From: Rhodospirillales bacterium
Lineage (GTDB): Bacteria > Pseudomonadota > Alphaproteobacteria > BOG-932 > Roseiterribacteraceae
Direction of reading: 5' to 3'
Assembly (NCBI GenBank): GCA_028291345.1
Contig: JAQGIF010000106.1
Coordinates: 1 to 41,433 of the forward strand
Length of the DNA stretch: 41,433 nucleotides
A program made the position numbers and the translations under genes. This document shows positions 1 through 8,903 of this stretch, piece after piece. The notes under the pieces are model-generated. The model searched no databases and was not told the origin of the DNA. It was given only the letters and a program-made list of their open reading frames with translations. How positions within the stretch are numbered: the stretch's first letter is position 1; each line of letters opens with the position of its first letter.

Positions 1-555
1 GCGGGGGAGCGCACGTCTAGCACCCAAATTTGAATCGGGCGCAGACCCTGCTCGCGCGGACGCTCGCGATGTTTCCGCACCTTGATGCGAGGGCTTGGCG
101 CTTGATGCCGAGGCCATGACAAATCTCCGAATGAGTTACATGTGACCTATCATCGACCGCGGCTTCGCCAGTGCTTTCGCCGCCCCCTTTCACCGCGCTT
201 TCGCTCCCGGAGACCAATTCGCCCCCCTTCGCCCGGCCCTTGCCGGCCCCAGTGAGGCGCGTATGGCGCTTGCTCCCTTGATATCATTGACGTTGTGACA
301 AAGAGAGCTGGCGGGGGTATTCGTGGCTGCGGTAAAAACCTCAATTAGCCCAGCGACATACGCGACGCTGCAAGCCAAGCTTTTCCCCTGCCGTCCGATT
401 TCCGAGCAAACAGCTCCAACACACCAATGGATGGCGCAAAGCGCGGTGATATGGCTGCCTTTTTTGGAAAGGCGATGGCATATTCTTTCGAATGGCTCGA
501 GCTAACTCACTGACCAACCGTGCCAAAACGACGGACGAAGTCGTCGCTTTTGTCT
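1..555. other. Stretch without a convincing gene
   Basis: Short open frames exist on both strands, but none has a believable ribosome binding site, a recognisable domain or sphingomonad-like codon use. No insertion-sequence ends, tRNA or strong hairpin were seen. With the pseudogene that follows, this looks like decayed accessory DNA at the edge of the catabolic island. Confidence 0.5.
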
Positions 556-559
556 TACC

Positions 560-998
560 GGCCCAAGAATCAATCGGGTTCCGCCCATAGCTGCGTGCCA
601 GTGACGCTCGACAGCGGCTTGGTCCTCTGCGCCGAGGTGCTGCCAAGTCGCTTTGATATACGCCTCGGCCCATTCTATCATTGCGGGGCCATCGTTCCTG
701 ATCGGCGAGCGTCGACCAGTTAGCTTCAGCGTCATCCCAGGGGACGTGAAAGCTGAACGAGGCATACAGTTCGTACGGAACTCCCACAGAGTTGGCCGCA
801 CGCCGCACACTCAGAAAGCGTGATCCAGTTCTGTGTCGCCCGATTCTCGAACGGCGGTTGATCTCCAGAAGGAGGCCAAAAGGGCCGTGCGGCTGCGCCG
901 CAGCTCGCGCAGACGGTCACTGCCCCCCTTCCAATCCCACTTTCCTTGAGTAGCTGCGATCTTGACGATGTCGTCTTTGGCGAAGGGGTGTCCGGCAA
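560..998 (-). pseudogene. Frameshifted zinc-ribbon-like gene remnant
   Basis: One minus-strand frame from about 998 carries two CxxC pairs (CASCG and CAACG, about 35 residues apart), like a zinc ribbon, and ends early at 732. Protein-like sequence then continues in the other two frames: PYELYASFSFHVPWDDAEANW in one, and AMIEWAEAYIKATWQHLG followed by EDQAAVERHW in another. Joining them needs at least three frame changes between about 790 and 580. The composite reads like one soluble protein of roughly 130 residues. I do not recognise the family. Inference: a dead gene, or several sequencing errors in a row. Confidence 0.45.
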
Positions 999-1208
999 TA
1001 CCCGCTACCTGTCGACGTAATGAGGTCGGACGACATTACTCGCAGTTGCTCCGCACGCCCCATGGCATTCCATCTCGATCAATTTCGGAGTGCTTATCGT
1101 TGCCGATCTCCATACGCCCCACAATAAGCTGCGCGCCTAGCGCCGCGCCATCAGAGGCCTATGGCCTAGACATAATGCTCATCTTCGTCGGCCGTGCCCC
1201 GCCAATGG

Positions 1209-1586
1209 CTAACGGCGCCAAGGCAGGCTGCGAAGGCGGGGACTGGGTTCGATGAGAGCGACCCATCGGCGCTGGCGTTTCAATTCACGCTGAAAACGCT
1301 TCTTGCTCGGGTTCGCCCCGCGAAGAGCCGCCAATACCGTCTGCAGGCCGTATCTTTCCACAAAGCGGGCGATCTCCGAATGCCAGATTTCCCCCTTGGA
1401 CAAGCGTAGCACCGCCTCTTCCCAGCTTTCGGGATAGAGATCCCCGCAGAGAATCTCATGAAACCGCGCCGGATTTGCCTCGAATACACATGTTAGCTTA
1501 GTAAAAATGACGCCTTGTGCCCGAAGTACATGTACTGACATGGCGTCTTCAAAGCTTAGCTTAACTACTTCGGGAGATCGCGGCAT
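1209..1586 (-). CDS. Small helix-turn-helix-like protein of unknown function
   Basis: 125 residues. I prefer the ATG at 1586 because GGAG lies about 8 bases upstream; a GTG at 1607 would add seven residues. The N-terminal half (VHVLRAQGVIFTKL, then NPARFHEILCG and YPESWEEAV) resembles the short helix-turn-helix of resolvase-like or plasmid-type regulators, in which a residue run like VNxGRxxEIL forms the second helix. The C-terminus is very basic (KKRFQRELKRQRRW). It stands alone, 120 bases past the stop of the receptor gene. Function is unknown; DNA binding is an inference from weak similarity. Confidence 0.5.
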   Translation of the reverse strand: MPRSPEVVKLSFEDAMSVHVLRAQGVIFTKLTCVFEANPARFHEILCGDLYPESWEEAVLRLSKGEIWHSEIARFVERYGLQTVLAALRGANPSKKRFQRELKRQRRWVALIEPSPRLRSLPWRR

Positions 1587-1641
1587 AGAAGTCGCTCCAC
1601 TTTCCACTCACAATTCTGTCAGCGTATTGAAGTACGCAATC

Positions 1642-1667
1642 CTGGCGGATGATCTCTCATCCGCCAG
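1642..1667. terminator. Perfect 11-bp hairpin after the receptor gene
   Basis: CTGGCGGATGA is followed by the loop TCTC and the exact reverse complement. It lies about 60 bases past the stop codon of the TonB receptor-OmpA gene, so it probably ends that transcript. No long T run follows on either strand, so it may be an RNA-stabilising hairpin rather than a classical intrinsic terminator. A smaller repeat (ATTG...CAAT, 1627-1640) abuts it. Confidence 0.6.
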
Positions 1668-1728
1668 ACCTTTGACTTCATCGCTGGATGCAGGAGCCGG
1701 AAATCCGGCCCATGCCCCAAGAACGATG

Positions 1729-4700
1729 TTACGATGTCGTGCCCTCTTCATAGACGATCTGAACCCGCCGATTCTGGGGCTCCCTCACGCCGTCGGCTGT
1801 CGGCACCAGAAGGTCACGCTTGCCCTTCGCGATGATCTCGATCTCGGATGACGGAATTCCGTCCTTCTCCAGCTGAGCTGCGACCGATTCCGCACGGCGG
1901 CGGCTGAGACGCATGTTATAGGCGTCCGAACCCACCGTGTCGGTGTGGCCGGTGACTTCCAACTTGGTTACCTTGGCCGGACCGGCGTTATGCGCCGCCT
2001 GGTCGACGATGGCGACGGCCTGAGGCGTCAGGTCGGACTTGTTGAAGTCGAAGAACACCAGATAGCTCTTCGGCGCGGTGGCCGGGGCCGGCGCAACCGG
2101 CGGCGGCGGCGTGTAGGCCGTCGTCTCTTCCGGTGCCGATTCCCAGGGCATCTGAAACTTCACACCGAAATAGATGAAGCGGCCGATGACGTCATAGACG
2201 CCCGGAACGGTGTTGGTTCCGGTCACGCCCGAGGCCAGACCCGCGCCCGTCTGCTGGAACTCCTGTGTCACAAGCGGCGGGTGCTGATCGAACACATTGT
2301 TCACGCCGATATAGGGCGTGATCGAATCCGTCAGATGGTAGTGGACGCTGAAGTCGTTATAGACGAACGGCTGGAATGTCGGACCGCCCGCGCCGCCGTC
2401 ATAGCTCTGCGAGCCTTCGTAACGCAGTTGCCAGGTCACATCGAAGTCGTCGTTGCTGTAGCCGAGATTAAGGTTCCACTTGTGCTTCGGCGCGCCGAAC
2501 AATCCACGCAGGTTGGTGGTCGCACCGTTAATGGCCGTGATCTCGATCTGCTGCAGATAGGTGTAGTTCCAGCCGATCGTGATGCGGCCGTCGCCCCACG
2601 AACTGCCGGTCAGCGCCGCAGCGGCGTCTTCGACGGAGAAGCCATAATTCAGGGCCACGTCGATGCCGCGCTCGTCGAACGAACCGACATTGATCGGTTC
2701 TTGATCGACACCGATAATCAGGCCCGCGTTCGGTCCAGTGGTGTTGCGGCGAACAGCATTACAGAAATTCGGTGCGAGCGTGTCGGCGCATTGATTCGCC
2801 ACTGTCTGGATATCGAGCTTCTGGACGGCGTTGGCGATCTTGTATCGGAAGGCGTCGATGGAGGCCGTAAAGCCCGAAATCCAGCGCGGCTGGAAGGTCA
2901 CGCCGTAGGTCAAGACCTCGGCACGCTCGTTCGTCAAGTTCGGATTGCCTTGGATGTAGCTGAGTTCGGACTGCTGGTTATTGATGCTTTCAACGAATCC
3001 ACCCGGTGCGTTGATCCGGGCGGCCAGACCGGGGATGGCAAGGCAGTGCTGCAGGCGAAGCGAGGGATTTAGAGCACCGGCAATGCCCAGGTTGGCGCAG
3101 GGATCGTTGACCGAAACTGCCGAGTTGCCACGGCCCTGAAAGAGATCGGTCAGGTCGGGAGCCCGGATGGCGACGGAATTTACTGCACGGAACTGAACGT
3201 CCTCCACCGGCGCATAGGTGAAACCGTAGGCGTAGGACTGCTTGCCGCCGACACTTTGGATCGAATAGTCGCTGTAACGGAAGGATCCCGTGAGAGTGAG
3301 GCTCTTCGCACCGGGCAGGTCCTTCAGAACCGGAACTTTCGTTTCGATCCAGTAATCATAGACATTATAGCCGCCGCCCGACGGGGGCTGGGACGTGTCG
3401 AGAGCGAAGCCGGCGCCGCTCAGCGGGTCGCCGCGGTTATAGCCGTCTTCCGTACGGTATTCGAAACCGACCGCTAAGCTGACGTCGCCATAGGGGAGCG
3501 AGAAGACCGGTCCAGTGATATCGAGGTTGAGGTCGTTCTCCTTGTTCTGGTCGGTATAAGACCGCAATATCTTGATATAGTTGATCGCCTGAGCCGACGC
3601 CTGACCGGCGCCGAACAGGTTGATAGGCACGCAACCCGCCGCCAGCGCCGCGGGATCGGCGCAAACGACCGTGCCATTGGGCAGCCTAACCGCGTTCAGT
3701 TCCTGCTGCAGCTTGACGACATTGCCGCTTAATCCGGACTGGAAGTTGTCCATCTCACTGTAGCTATAGGCCGCGTTCCACTTAAAGCTGTCGAACAGCG
3801 TGCCTTTGAAGCCGGTAACGATCGCGAAATTCGTCCGGGTGTCGTCCACGCCACGATTGCCGAGTTCTGCGAGCCGGCGACGCCAATCATTGAAACCGCC
3901 ATTGCCATCACCCTGGTCGGCGATACCCTGCGCGGCAAGCGAGGCAGGAATGAACGGATTGGTGAGTGGCAGTTCGAGGAATTGTCCCGCAAATCCGATC
4001 GGAGTCGACCCGGCGCCGATCGCGATCGGCTCCAGATGGGTGGTGGCCGTCTGCCGCGCGAACCGACCATCGAGGAAGAAGGTGACGTTATCGGTGATGT
4101 CGTAGCTGGTCTTGCCATAGAGCGAGATCAGCTGGGTCGGGATCTGGATCGTCCGTTCCTGCTCGCGATTGAAGCCGAATTGGGTAGCATTGTAAGGGAC
4201 CGACTGACCATTGGGCAGCGTGGTAAAGAGCCCGTTGTCGGTGCCGAAACCGCCATTCAACGTAAAGGAGCTCGGCCCATAGACCGGACCGTTTGGGCCC
4301 ATGCTGGTGTCATTGGCTGCGAAGCCACGGTCTTTGGACAGGACCGCGCTTTGATCCCTGAACTCCAGGCCGAAGACGACATGACCACGATCGTCGGCGA
4401 AGGAGGTACCGGTCAACAGGTCGAACGTTTCGGTCCGGCTGTCGCCATGCTCAGTGGTCAGGCCGAACTGCTCGTTCGCCATGAGCCCTTCATAATGATC
4501 GCGCAGGACGATATTGACCACGCCGGCGACCGCTTCCGAGCCGTAGGTGGCACTGCCGCCGCCCGTCACGATATCGACATGGTCGATCAGATAGGTCGGG
4601 ATCGTGCTGAGATCGACCGCGGCGGGGCCTTGGCCGACGGGAACGCCGCTCACCGTGCGGCGGCCGTCGATCAGCACCAGCGTCCGTTCCTCACCCAGAT

Positions 4701-5055
4701 TGCGCAGATTGATCGTGCTGATGCCCGCGCCGTCATCCGAGAAGTTCGAGGTGGTGTTCGAAAAACCCGTGTTACCGGTGACGCCAACTTGCGGCAGCCT
4801 GGCCAGCGAGTCCGCCAAGTTGGTGATGCCGGTCGCCTGCAGCTGCGCCGTCGACAGCGTCACCACGGGAACAGTGCTTTCCAGGTTGGTGCGGGCGATA
4901 TGGCTGCCCGTAACTACGATTTCTTCCATCACCGGGGCCGCGGGCGTGGCGGCGGGTTGGTCCTGCGCGATCGCCGGAACGCTTAAAAGCGTCAATGTAC
5001 CGATGAGGCCAACGATCGAAGTTTCGCGCCGCAAGCGCGCTGAGTAAGCCGACAT
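1729..5055 (-). CDS. TonB-dependent outer-membrane receptor fused to a C-terminal OmpA peptidoglycan-binding domain
   Basis: 1108 residues. A signal peptide is followed by cleavage near AIA/QD (about residue 30) and a TonB-box-like EEIVVTGSHI. A plug domain of about 150 residues follows, with LVLIDGRRT and GSEAVAGVVNIVL, then a long 22-strand-type barrel. The usual last strand ends at RFIYFGVKFQMPW (about residue 970), where normal receptors stop. Here a proline-rich linker (TPPPPVAPAPATAP, from 982) leads into a complete OmpA-like domain (about 998-1103): YLVFFDFNKSDLT, VTGHTDTVGSD, MRLSRRRAESV and PQNRRVQIVY. The Asp of TDxxG and the Arg of SxRRAxxV, which bind diaminopimelate in OmpA, are both kept. 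Role: TonB/ExbBD-driven uptake of a bulky substrate, with the extra domain tethering the receptor to peptidoglycan. It lies last in the catabolic cluster after a 354-base gap with its own leader, so it may import the cluster's substrate. Receptor call certain; substrate unknown. Confidence 0.93.
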   Translation of the reverse strand: MSAYSARLRRETSIVGLIGTLTLLSVPAIAQDQPAATPAAPVMEEIVVTGSHIARTNLESTVPVVTLSTAQLQATGITNLADSLARLPQVGVTGNTGFSNTTSNFSDDGAGISTINLRNLGEERTLVLIDGRRTVSGVPVGQGPAAVDLSTIPTYLIDHVDIVTGGGSATYGSEAVAGVVNIVLRDHYEGLMANEQFGLTTEHGDSRTETFDLLTGTSFADDRGHVVFGLEFRDQSAVLSKDRGFAANDTSMGPNGPVYGPSSFTLNGGFGTDNGLFTTLPNGQSVPYNATQFGFNREQERTIQIPTQLISLYGKTSYDITDNVTFFLDGRFARQTATTHLEPIAIGAGSTPIGFAGQFLELPLTNPFIPASLAAQGIADQGDGNGGFNDWRRRLAELGNRGVDDTRTNFAIVTGFKGTLFDSFKWNAAYSYSEMDNFQSGLSGNVVKLQQELNAVRLPNGTVVCADPAALAAGCVPINLFGAGQASAQAINYIKILRSYTDQNKENDLNLDITGPVFSLPYGDVSLAVGFEYRTEDGYNRGDPLSGAGFALDTSQPPSGGGYNVYDYWIETKVPVLKDLPGAKSLTLTGSFRYSDYSIQSVGGKQSYAYGFTYAPVEDVQFRAVNSVAIRAPDLTDLFQGRGNSAVSVNDPCANLGIAGALNPSLRLQHCLAIPGLAARINAPGGFVESINNQQSELSYIQGNPNLTNERAEVLTYGVTFQPRWISGFTASIDAFRYKIANAVQKLDIQTVANQCADTLAPNFCNAVRRNTTGPNAGLIIGVDQEPINVGSFDERGIDVALNYGFSVEDAAAALTGSSWGDGRITIGWNYTYLQQIEITAINGATTNLRGLFGAPKHKWNLNLGYSNDDFDVTWQLRYEGSQSYDGGAGGPTFQPFVYNDFSVHYHLTDSITPYIGVNNVFDQHPPLVTQEFQQTGAGLASGVTGTNTVPGVYDVIGRFIYFGVKFQMPWESAPEETTAYTPPPPVAPAPATAPKSYLVFFDFNKSDLTPQAVAIVDQAAHNAGPAKVTKLEVTGHTDTVGSDAYNMRLSRRRAESVAAQLEKDGIPSSEIEIIAKGKRDLLVPTADGVREPQNRRVQIVYEEGTTS

Positions 5056-5094
5056 GTTGATTTTCCCCAGTCATGCGAAATTTGCATAGCGTCC

Positions 5095-5265
5095 CTTCCT
5101 AGTCCGAATAGTCCTAATCGGAATGGCGCTTTCATGACTAGAGCTTTATCTGAATGTATAAAAAAAAGTTGCGTACTGTATCTGTTTTGCAATAGCCCCT
5201 AAGAATTAATACTAATGTGTAGTATTCATCGAATTTACCTCTGATTTTATCGTGCACTTTTGTAG
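5095..5265 (-). promoter_or_regulatory. AT-rich leader and likely promoter of the TonB receptor
   Basis: This is the most AT-rich segment of the first half of the window. It sits between the ligase-gene hairpin and the receptor start. On the minus strand it has a run of Ts followed by TATACAT (a -10-like element), but no well-spaced -35 can be named. It suggests the receptor is transcribed at least partly apart from the upstream operon. No KstR2-type CAAGnnCTTG box was found here. Confidence 0.4.
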
Positions 5266-5376
5266 TCGAGGTGACCTATGTAATAAGCGGGGTGGCTATG
5301 CGGCTTTGCCGCCCCCCGACGATTACATGGTCGGGGTAGACTCCCTACGGGAAAAGGTTGAGATCGGTTAAGGAGA

Positions 5377-5399
5377 GTGGCCGCTTACGGAGCGGCCAC
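5377..5399 (-). terminator. Hairpin after the last acyl-CoA ligase gene
   Basis: GTGGCCGC and GCGGCCAC form a perfect 8-bp stem with a 7-base loop, 10 bases beyond the stop of the ligase gene. On the minus strand it is followed by the pyrimidine-rich TCTCCTTAACC. It probably marks the end of the catabolic operon before the separately initiated receptor gene. Confidence 0.6.
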
Positions 5400-5409
5400 G
5401 AACCGGCTC

Positions 5410-6939
5410 TCAGGATCCGGGATAGCCGCCGCCGCCATGGTTGGCATTGAGCTTCGCGTAATCGATGGCAAACCCCACCCGGGGAAGCTCCGCCACGAAC
5501 GTGACGATGCGCGGTTTCTTGTACGACGCGATCAGTGCACGGCAATGCTCGATGATGTCGGCCTCGGTCGCGCTCCGGTCCGGCTTCAAAACCACGATCG
5601 CCTTCACATGCTGGACCCAGGTCGGATCGGGGACCCCGATGACGCCGACATCCTTGACCGCGGGGTGGCGGCGTATGCAGGCCTCGACCTCGGCGGGGTA
5701 GATATTCTCGGCGGCCGATTTGATGAGCTGGCCCTTGGGCCCGACGAAGCTGATCGAGCCGTCGGTTTCGCGCCGGCCGAGATCGGTGGTGCGGTGCCAG
5801 CCCTGACCCTGCCGCTGAACGTTGAGTTCGGGGCGGTTCCAATAGCCTGGCGATACGGTCGGGCCACGCACCGCGATCTCACCGACATCGCCATCGGGCA
5901 CCTCGTTGCCGGCCTCATCGACGATCCGCGCCAGAACGACGGGCGAGGAGCGCCCCATCGGGCCGCTGCCCTGGAGCAGCGAATAGGTGGCATAGCCGAG
6001 CGTCTCGGTTTGGCCATAGCCGAAGGGCTTCAGGCCCCAGGGCGAATCGTCAACCGTTACCATGTCGTTCCAGGCATCCGATCCGCGCATCGCCCTGAGC
6101 GATTTGAGGTTATAGCGGCGATCCGCGTTAGCCTGGGCCAACTGCTCCATCGCCGGTCCGATGACGAAGGCGCCGGTGATGCCCTCGCGGTCGACGATCC
6201 TGCAGATTTCCTCAGGCTCGTTGCGCGGGACGAATACATTGGTCCCGCCCATCACGAAGGTCGCCAAAGTTTCCATCAGAGTGGCGACATGGAACATTGG
6301 GCCGACATTGAGATAGCGGTAATCCGCCGTGATCCCCCGCACCGGGGCATAGACCAGGCTTTGGCCGATGATCGCGTTGTGGCTGATCAGTGCGCCGTTG
6401 GGCGTGCCGGCGAACGCGGCGGTGTAGAGCATCACCAGCGGCAAGGCGGGATCGACAAAATCGAGCGCGCCGACAGGTTCGGCGGCGGTGAGGAAGGCTT
6501 CGTATTTGCTGACGCCCGAGGCGTCGGGGTCGTGCCGCAGCCAGAGGCCCGATGTCTCGAAGGCGCGCGTCGCCCTCACCCGTTCCCCGATCTCGCTATC
6601 CTGCCAGACCACCAGTTTCGGGTCGGCATCGGCGATGATGAAATCCAGCTCGTCGGGCGATTGCCGCCAGTTGGCCGGGCAGACGATCGCGCCGAGCTTC
6701 GCGGCCGCGACGATCAGTTCCAGGATGTGAAAGGAATTCTGGCCGAGCCAGAGAATGCGGTCCCCTGCCCCAAGCCCCGCCCCGATCAACGCGCCGGCCA
6801 GCCGATCGACGCGCGCGTCGAGTTCCGGATAGGTCAGGCGGATCCGACCATCCTCATCGACGACTGCGAGATTGTTCGGCCAGCGCCGGCGATGTTCCTG
6901 GAGGATATCGGCCAGATTGATCGCGGTGGCGGGGTTCAC
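5410..6939 (-). CDS. Acyl-CoA synthetase-like AMP-binding protein with degenerate motifs
   Basis: 509 residues, GTG start at 6939 three bases after the previous stop. The fold is that of the ANL superfamily (acyl-AMP then acyl-CoA formation): a large N-terminal domain, FGYGQTE near 320, a HRTTDLG segment, and the NIYPAEVE hinge. Two signatures depart from the norm. The phosphate loop reads YTAAFAGTPNG (about 172-182) instead of TSGTTGxPKG, losing the Lys. The C-terminal catalytic Lys region reads PRVGFAIDYAKLN where NGKxxK is usual. I recall this TAAFxGxPNG variant from other proteobacterial and actinobacterial members, so it may be a real subfamily rather than a dead copy. Last gene of the operon, probably activating or sensing a pathway acid. 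Confidence 0.85.
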   Translation of the reverse strand: MNPATAINLADILQEHRRRWPNNLAVVDEDGRIRLTYPELDARVDRLAGALIGAGLGAGDRILWLGQNSFHILELIVAAAKLGAIVCPANWRQSPDELDFIIADADPKLVVWQDSEIGERVRATRAFETSGLWLRHDPDASGVSKYEAFLTAAEPVGALDFVDPALPLVMLYTAAFAGTPNGALISHNAIIGQSLVYAPVRGITADYRYLNVGPMFHVATLMETLATFVMGGTNVFVPRNEPEEICRIVDREGITGAFVIGPAMEQLAQANADRRYNLKSLRAMRGSDAWNDMVTVDDSPWGLKPFGYGQTETLGYATYSLLQGSGPMGRSSPVVLARIVDEAGNEVPDGDVGEIAVRGPTVSPGYWNRPELNVQRQGQGWHRTTDLGRRETDGSISFVGPKGQLIKSAAENIYPAEVEACIRRHPAVKDVGVIGVPDPTWVQHVKAIVVLKPDRSATEADIIEHCRALIASYKKPRIVTFVAELPRVGFAIDYAKLNANHGGGGYPGS

Positions 6940-6942
6940 GCC

Positions 6943-8496
6943 TCAGGCTCCCAACAGATGCTGATATTGGTCGCGGATCACGCGCCGCAGCAGCTTTCCC
7001 CGTGCGCCCGATGCGTCTTGTGTATGCGGCAGGGCTTCTGACAGGACGATCAGGTCGGGCTGGTGACTAGCCGGCAGACGTTCCGCCAGAATCGAGCGCA
7101 GGGATTCCTCTGAAATGGCGGCGCCACCCTCAGCGGAGACTGCGAGGATGATCTTTTGCTCGACCGCGCCATCGGGCGCACCGACCACGCCGGCTTCGCC
7201 AACGCCCGGGATCGTCATCACGACATCCTCGATTTCCAATGGCCTTATATAGCGCCCGGCCTTGGCGATGGCGTCTTCCTTGCGTCCCAGCACATGGACC
7301 CGTCCGCTGGCGTCGAGGATCGCGAGATCGCCGCTGAAGAACCAGCCGTCCTTTAGCACCTCGGCATTCTTTTCGGGCAGGCCCAGATATTCGACCATCC
7401 GATGCGGCCCAGCGATGGCGAGGTCGCCGACCGCACCGACGACGCAATTGCCAAGCGGATCCAGTATCTTGACCGCCGCCCCGGCGCGCGGGCGTCCGAC
7501 TCCTTCGGGCTTTTCCGGAGTGTCGCTCAGTCGGGTGATGCAGGTGTAGGGCGATTCGGTCTGGCCATAGAATGCATAGAGGCCGACTTGCGGCAGCCGC
7601 TTGCGGATCTTTGCCCGCAGCGCCGAGCCGATCGGTTCGGCGCCCAGCAGGATCACTTTGAGCGAGCTCAAGTCGAAATCTTCGTGCGGATGGTTGGCGA
7701 GCAGGTCCGCCCATTGGCTGGGCAGCATCGTGACGTGGCTGATCTTTTCGCGCTGGACGGCGGCCAGGAATGGGCGCGGACCGAAATCATCCTGCAGCGC
7801 GACCGTCATGCCGACATAGAGCGCCGCCCCCATGGTGCAGGGATAGCCGACGCCCCAGATGATCGGCCCGGTCCCCCAGACATGGCTTTCATCGTGCGGC
7901 AGTTCCAACAGAAAGTCGCTGATCGCCTTCGTACTGGCATGGCTGTGCACCACCGCCTTGGAAACGCCTGTCGTGCCGGATGTATAGAAAAAGGCCAGCG
8001 GGTCGTCGTTGAAGCCGGCCAGGATCGGCTCGGCATCCGACGCCTCGGCGACGAACGGATCGAGCGCCATGACCCCGTTGTCCTCCCTGCTGCCGATGGA
8101 GAACCAATGCTTGATCCGGGGCAGTTGCGGACGGATCTTGGCAGCCATCGCCGCGTTGGCCTCGTCGAATACGAAGGCGTCGAGGCCGGACAGCTTGCAG
8201 GTCGCGACGATCTGCTCCTGCGGCCAGAACGGGTTGAAGGCGGCAATCACCGCCCCGATCTTGGCCTCCGCCGGATAAAGCCTGGCGATGGTCAGCGAGT
8301 CGCTGAGCAGCGAACCGATGCGCTGTCCCGGTGCGATTCCCGCGGCCACCAGGCCATTGGCGAGCCGGTTCACTTCGCGGTTCAATTCGTCGAATGTGTG
8401 ACTGCGCCCGCGACAGACCAGCGCCACCTTGTCGGGCGTACGCAGCGCGTTGGCGGTCAGCATCGCATAGGCGTAATTGCCGTAGGGCGAGTTCAT
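6943..8496 (-). CDS. Acyl/aryl-CoA ligase (benzoate-CoA-ligase-like AMP-forming synthetase)
   Basis: 517 residues from the ATG at 8496, chosen because GGGAGG lies just upstream and 16 bases separate it from the preceding stop; an in-frame start at 8559 would overlap the DUF35 gene. All ANL motifs are canonical: YTSGTTGVSK (about 171-180), FYGQTES, FFSGDLA, and GRKEDAIAKAG before RPLEIEDV. A Lys is present in the C-terminal GARGKLLRR. The Trp/Gly-rich segment WGTGPIIWGVGYP resembles aryl-CoA ligases such as benzoate-CoA ligase. Predicted reaction: acid + ATP + CoA to acyl-CoA + AMP + PPi, in the cytoplasm. Middle of the minus-strand operon; the acid is unknown. Confidence 0.9.
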   Translation of the reverse strand: MNSPYGNYAYAMLTANALRTPDKVALVCRGRSHTFDELNREVNRLANGLVAAGIAPGQRIGSLLSDSLTIARLYPAEAKIGAVIAAFNPFWPQEQIVATCKLSGLDAFVFDEANAAMAAKIRPQLPRIKHWFSIGSREDNGVMALDPFVAEASDAEPILAGFNDDPLAFFYTSGTTGVSKAVVHSHASTKAISDFLLELPHDESHVWGTGPIIWGVGYPCTMGAALYVGMTVALQDDFGPRPFLAAVQREKISHVTMLPSQWADLLANHPHEDFDLSSLKVILLGAEPIGSALRAKIRKRLPQVGLYAFYGQTESPYTCITRLSDTPEKPEGVGRPRAGAAVKILDPLGNCVVGAVGDLAIAGPHRMVEYLGLPEKNAEVLKDGWFFSGDLAILDASGRVHVLGRKEDAIAKAGRYIRPLEIEDVVMTIPGVGEAGVVGAPDGAVEQKIILAVSAEGGAAISEESLRSILAERLPASHQPDLIVLSEALPHTQDASGARGKLLRRVIRDQYQHLLGA

Positions 8497-8512
8497 CGAT
8501 CCTCCCGAAACT

Positions 8513-8893
8513 TTATTTCTTCCTGAAATTGGGCGTTGGCCGCCCATCCTGTTCTTCAAAGAATACCTCGACCGCCATGCCTATCGCGACCGCGTCCGGC
8601 GGGCATCCGGTTACGTTACCGAAGGCGCGCAGTCCTTCCTGCTCCGGCAGCGCGATCCAGGCCATGACATAGGGGGCGCGGTCGGCGAAGGTTGCTACGA
8701 AACTGCGATGGATGACCGTGAATGTCTCGACCCAGCCCTGACCGGAGACCGGCTCGAAGGCGAAATCGGTGGCGCCGCAAGCAGGGCAAATCGGCTCGGG
8801 GAAGTGAATCCAATGAGCGCAGGCGCGGCAGCGCTGGATCGTCAGCTCGCCGCGCGCCGCGCCGTCCCAGTAAGGTTTAGTGAGGTCATTCAT
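8513..8893 (-). CDS. DUF35-type zinc-ribbon/OB-fold protein, partner of the thiolase-like enzyme
   Basis: 126 residues from ATG 8893 (a GTG directly before it is the alternative). Domains: a rubredoxin-like zinc ribbon with CRAC and CPAC (Cys 22, 25, 36, 39), then an OB-fold rich in beta strands (WVETFTVIHR, PYVMAWIAL). DUF35 proteins of this size form complexes with SCP-x/Ltp-type thiolases; ChsH2 with Ltp2 is the best known, making a retro-aldolase for the steroid side chain. The expected partner is encoded at 9951-11129, two genes upstream, with the cyclase gene and a palindromic repeat in between. No strong ribosome binding site precedes the start, so translation may be coupled or weak. 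Confidence 0.88.
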   Translation of the reverse strand: MNDLTKPYWDGAARGELTIQRCRACAHWIHFPEPICPACGATDFAFEPVSGQGWVETFTVIHRSFVATFADRAPYVMAWIALPEQEGLRAFGNVTGCPPDAVAIGMAVEVFFEEQDGRPTPNFRKK

Positions 8894-8903
8894 CACGCGT
8901 CAT

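Noticed and set aside
1945-4986. Long plus-strand frames opposite the TonB receptor
   Set aside because: Shadow frames in GC-rich DNA; the minus strand encodes a continuous receptor with signal peptide, plug, barrel and OmpA domain.
5377-7041. Long plus-strand open frame of over 550 codons opposite the ligase genes
   Set aside because: It is antisense to a well-supported AMP-ligase gene and has no domain; the Arg/Asp/Gly-rich composition is typical of the reverse strand of high-GC coding DNA.
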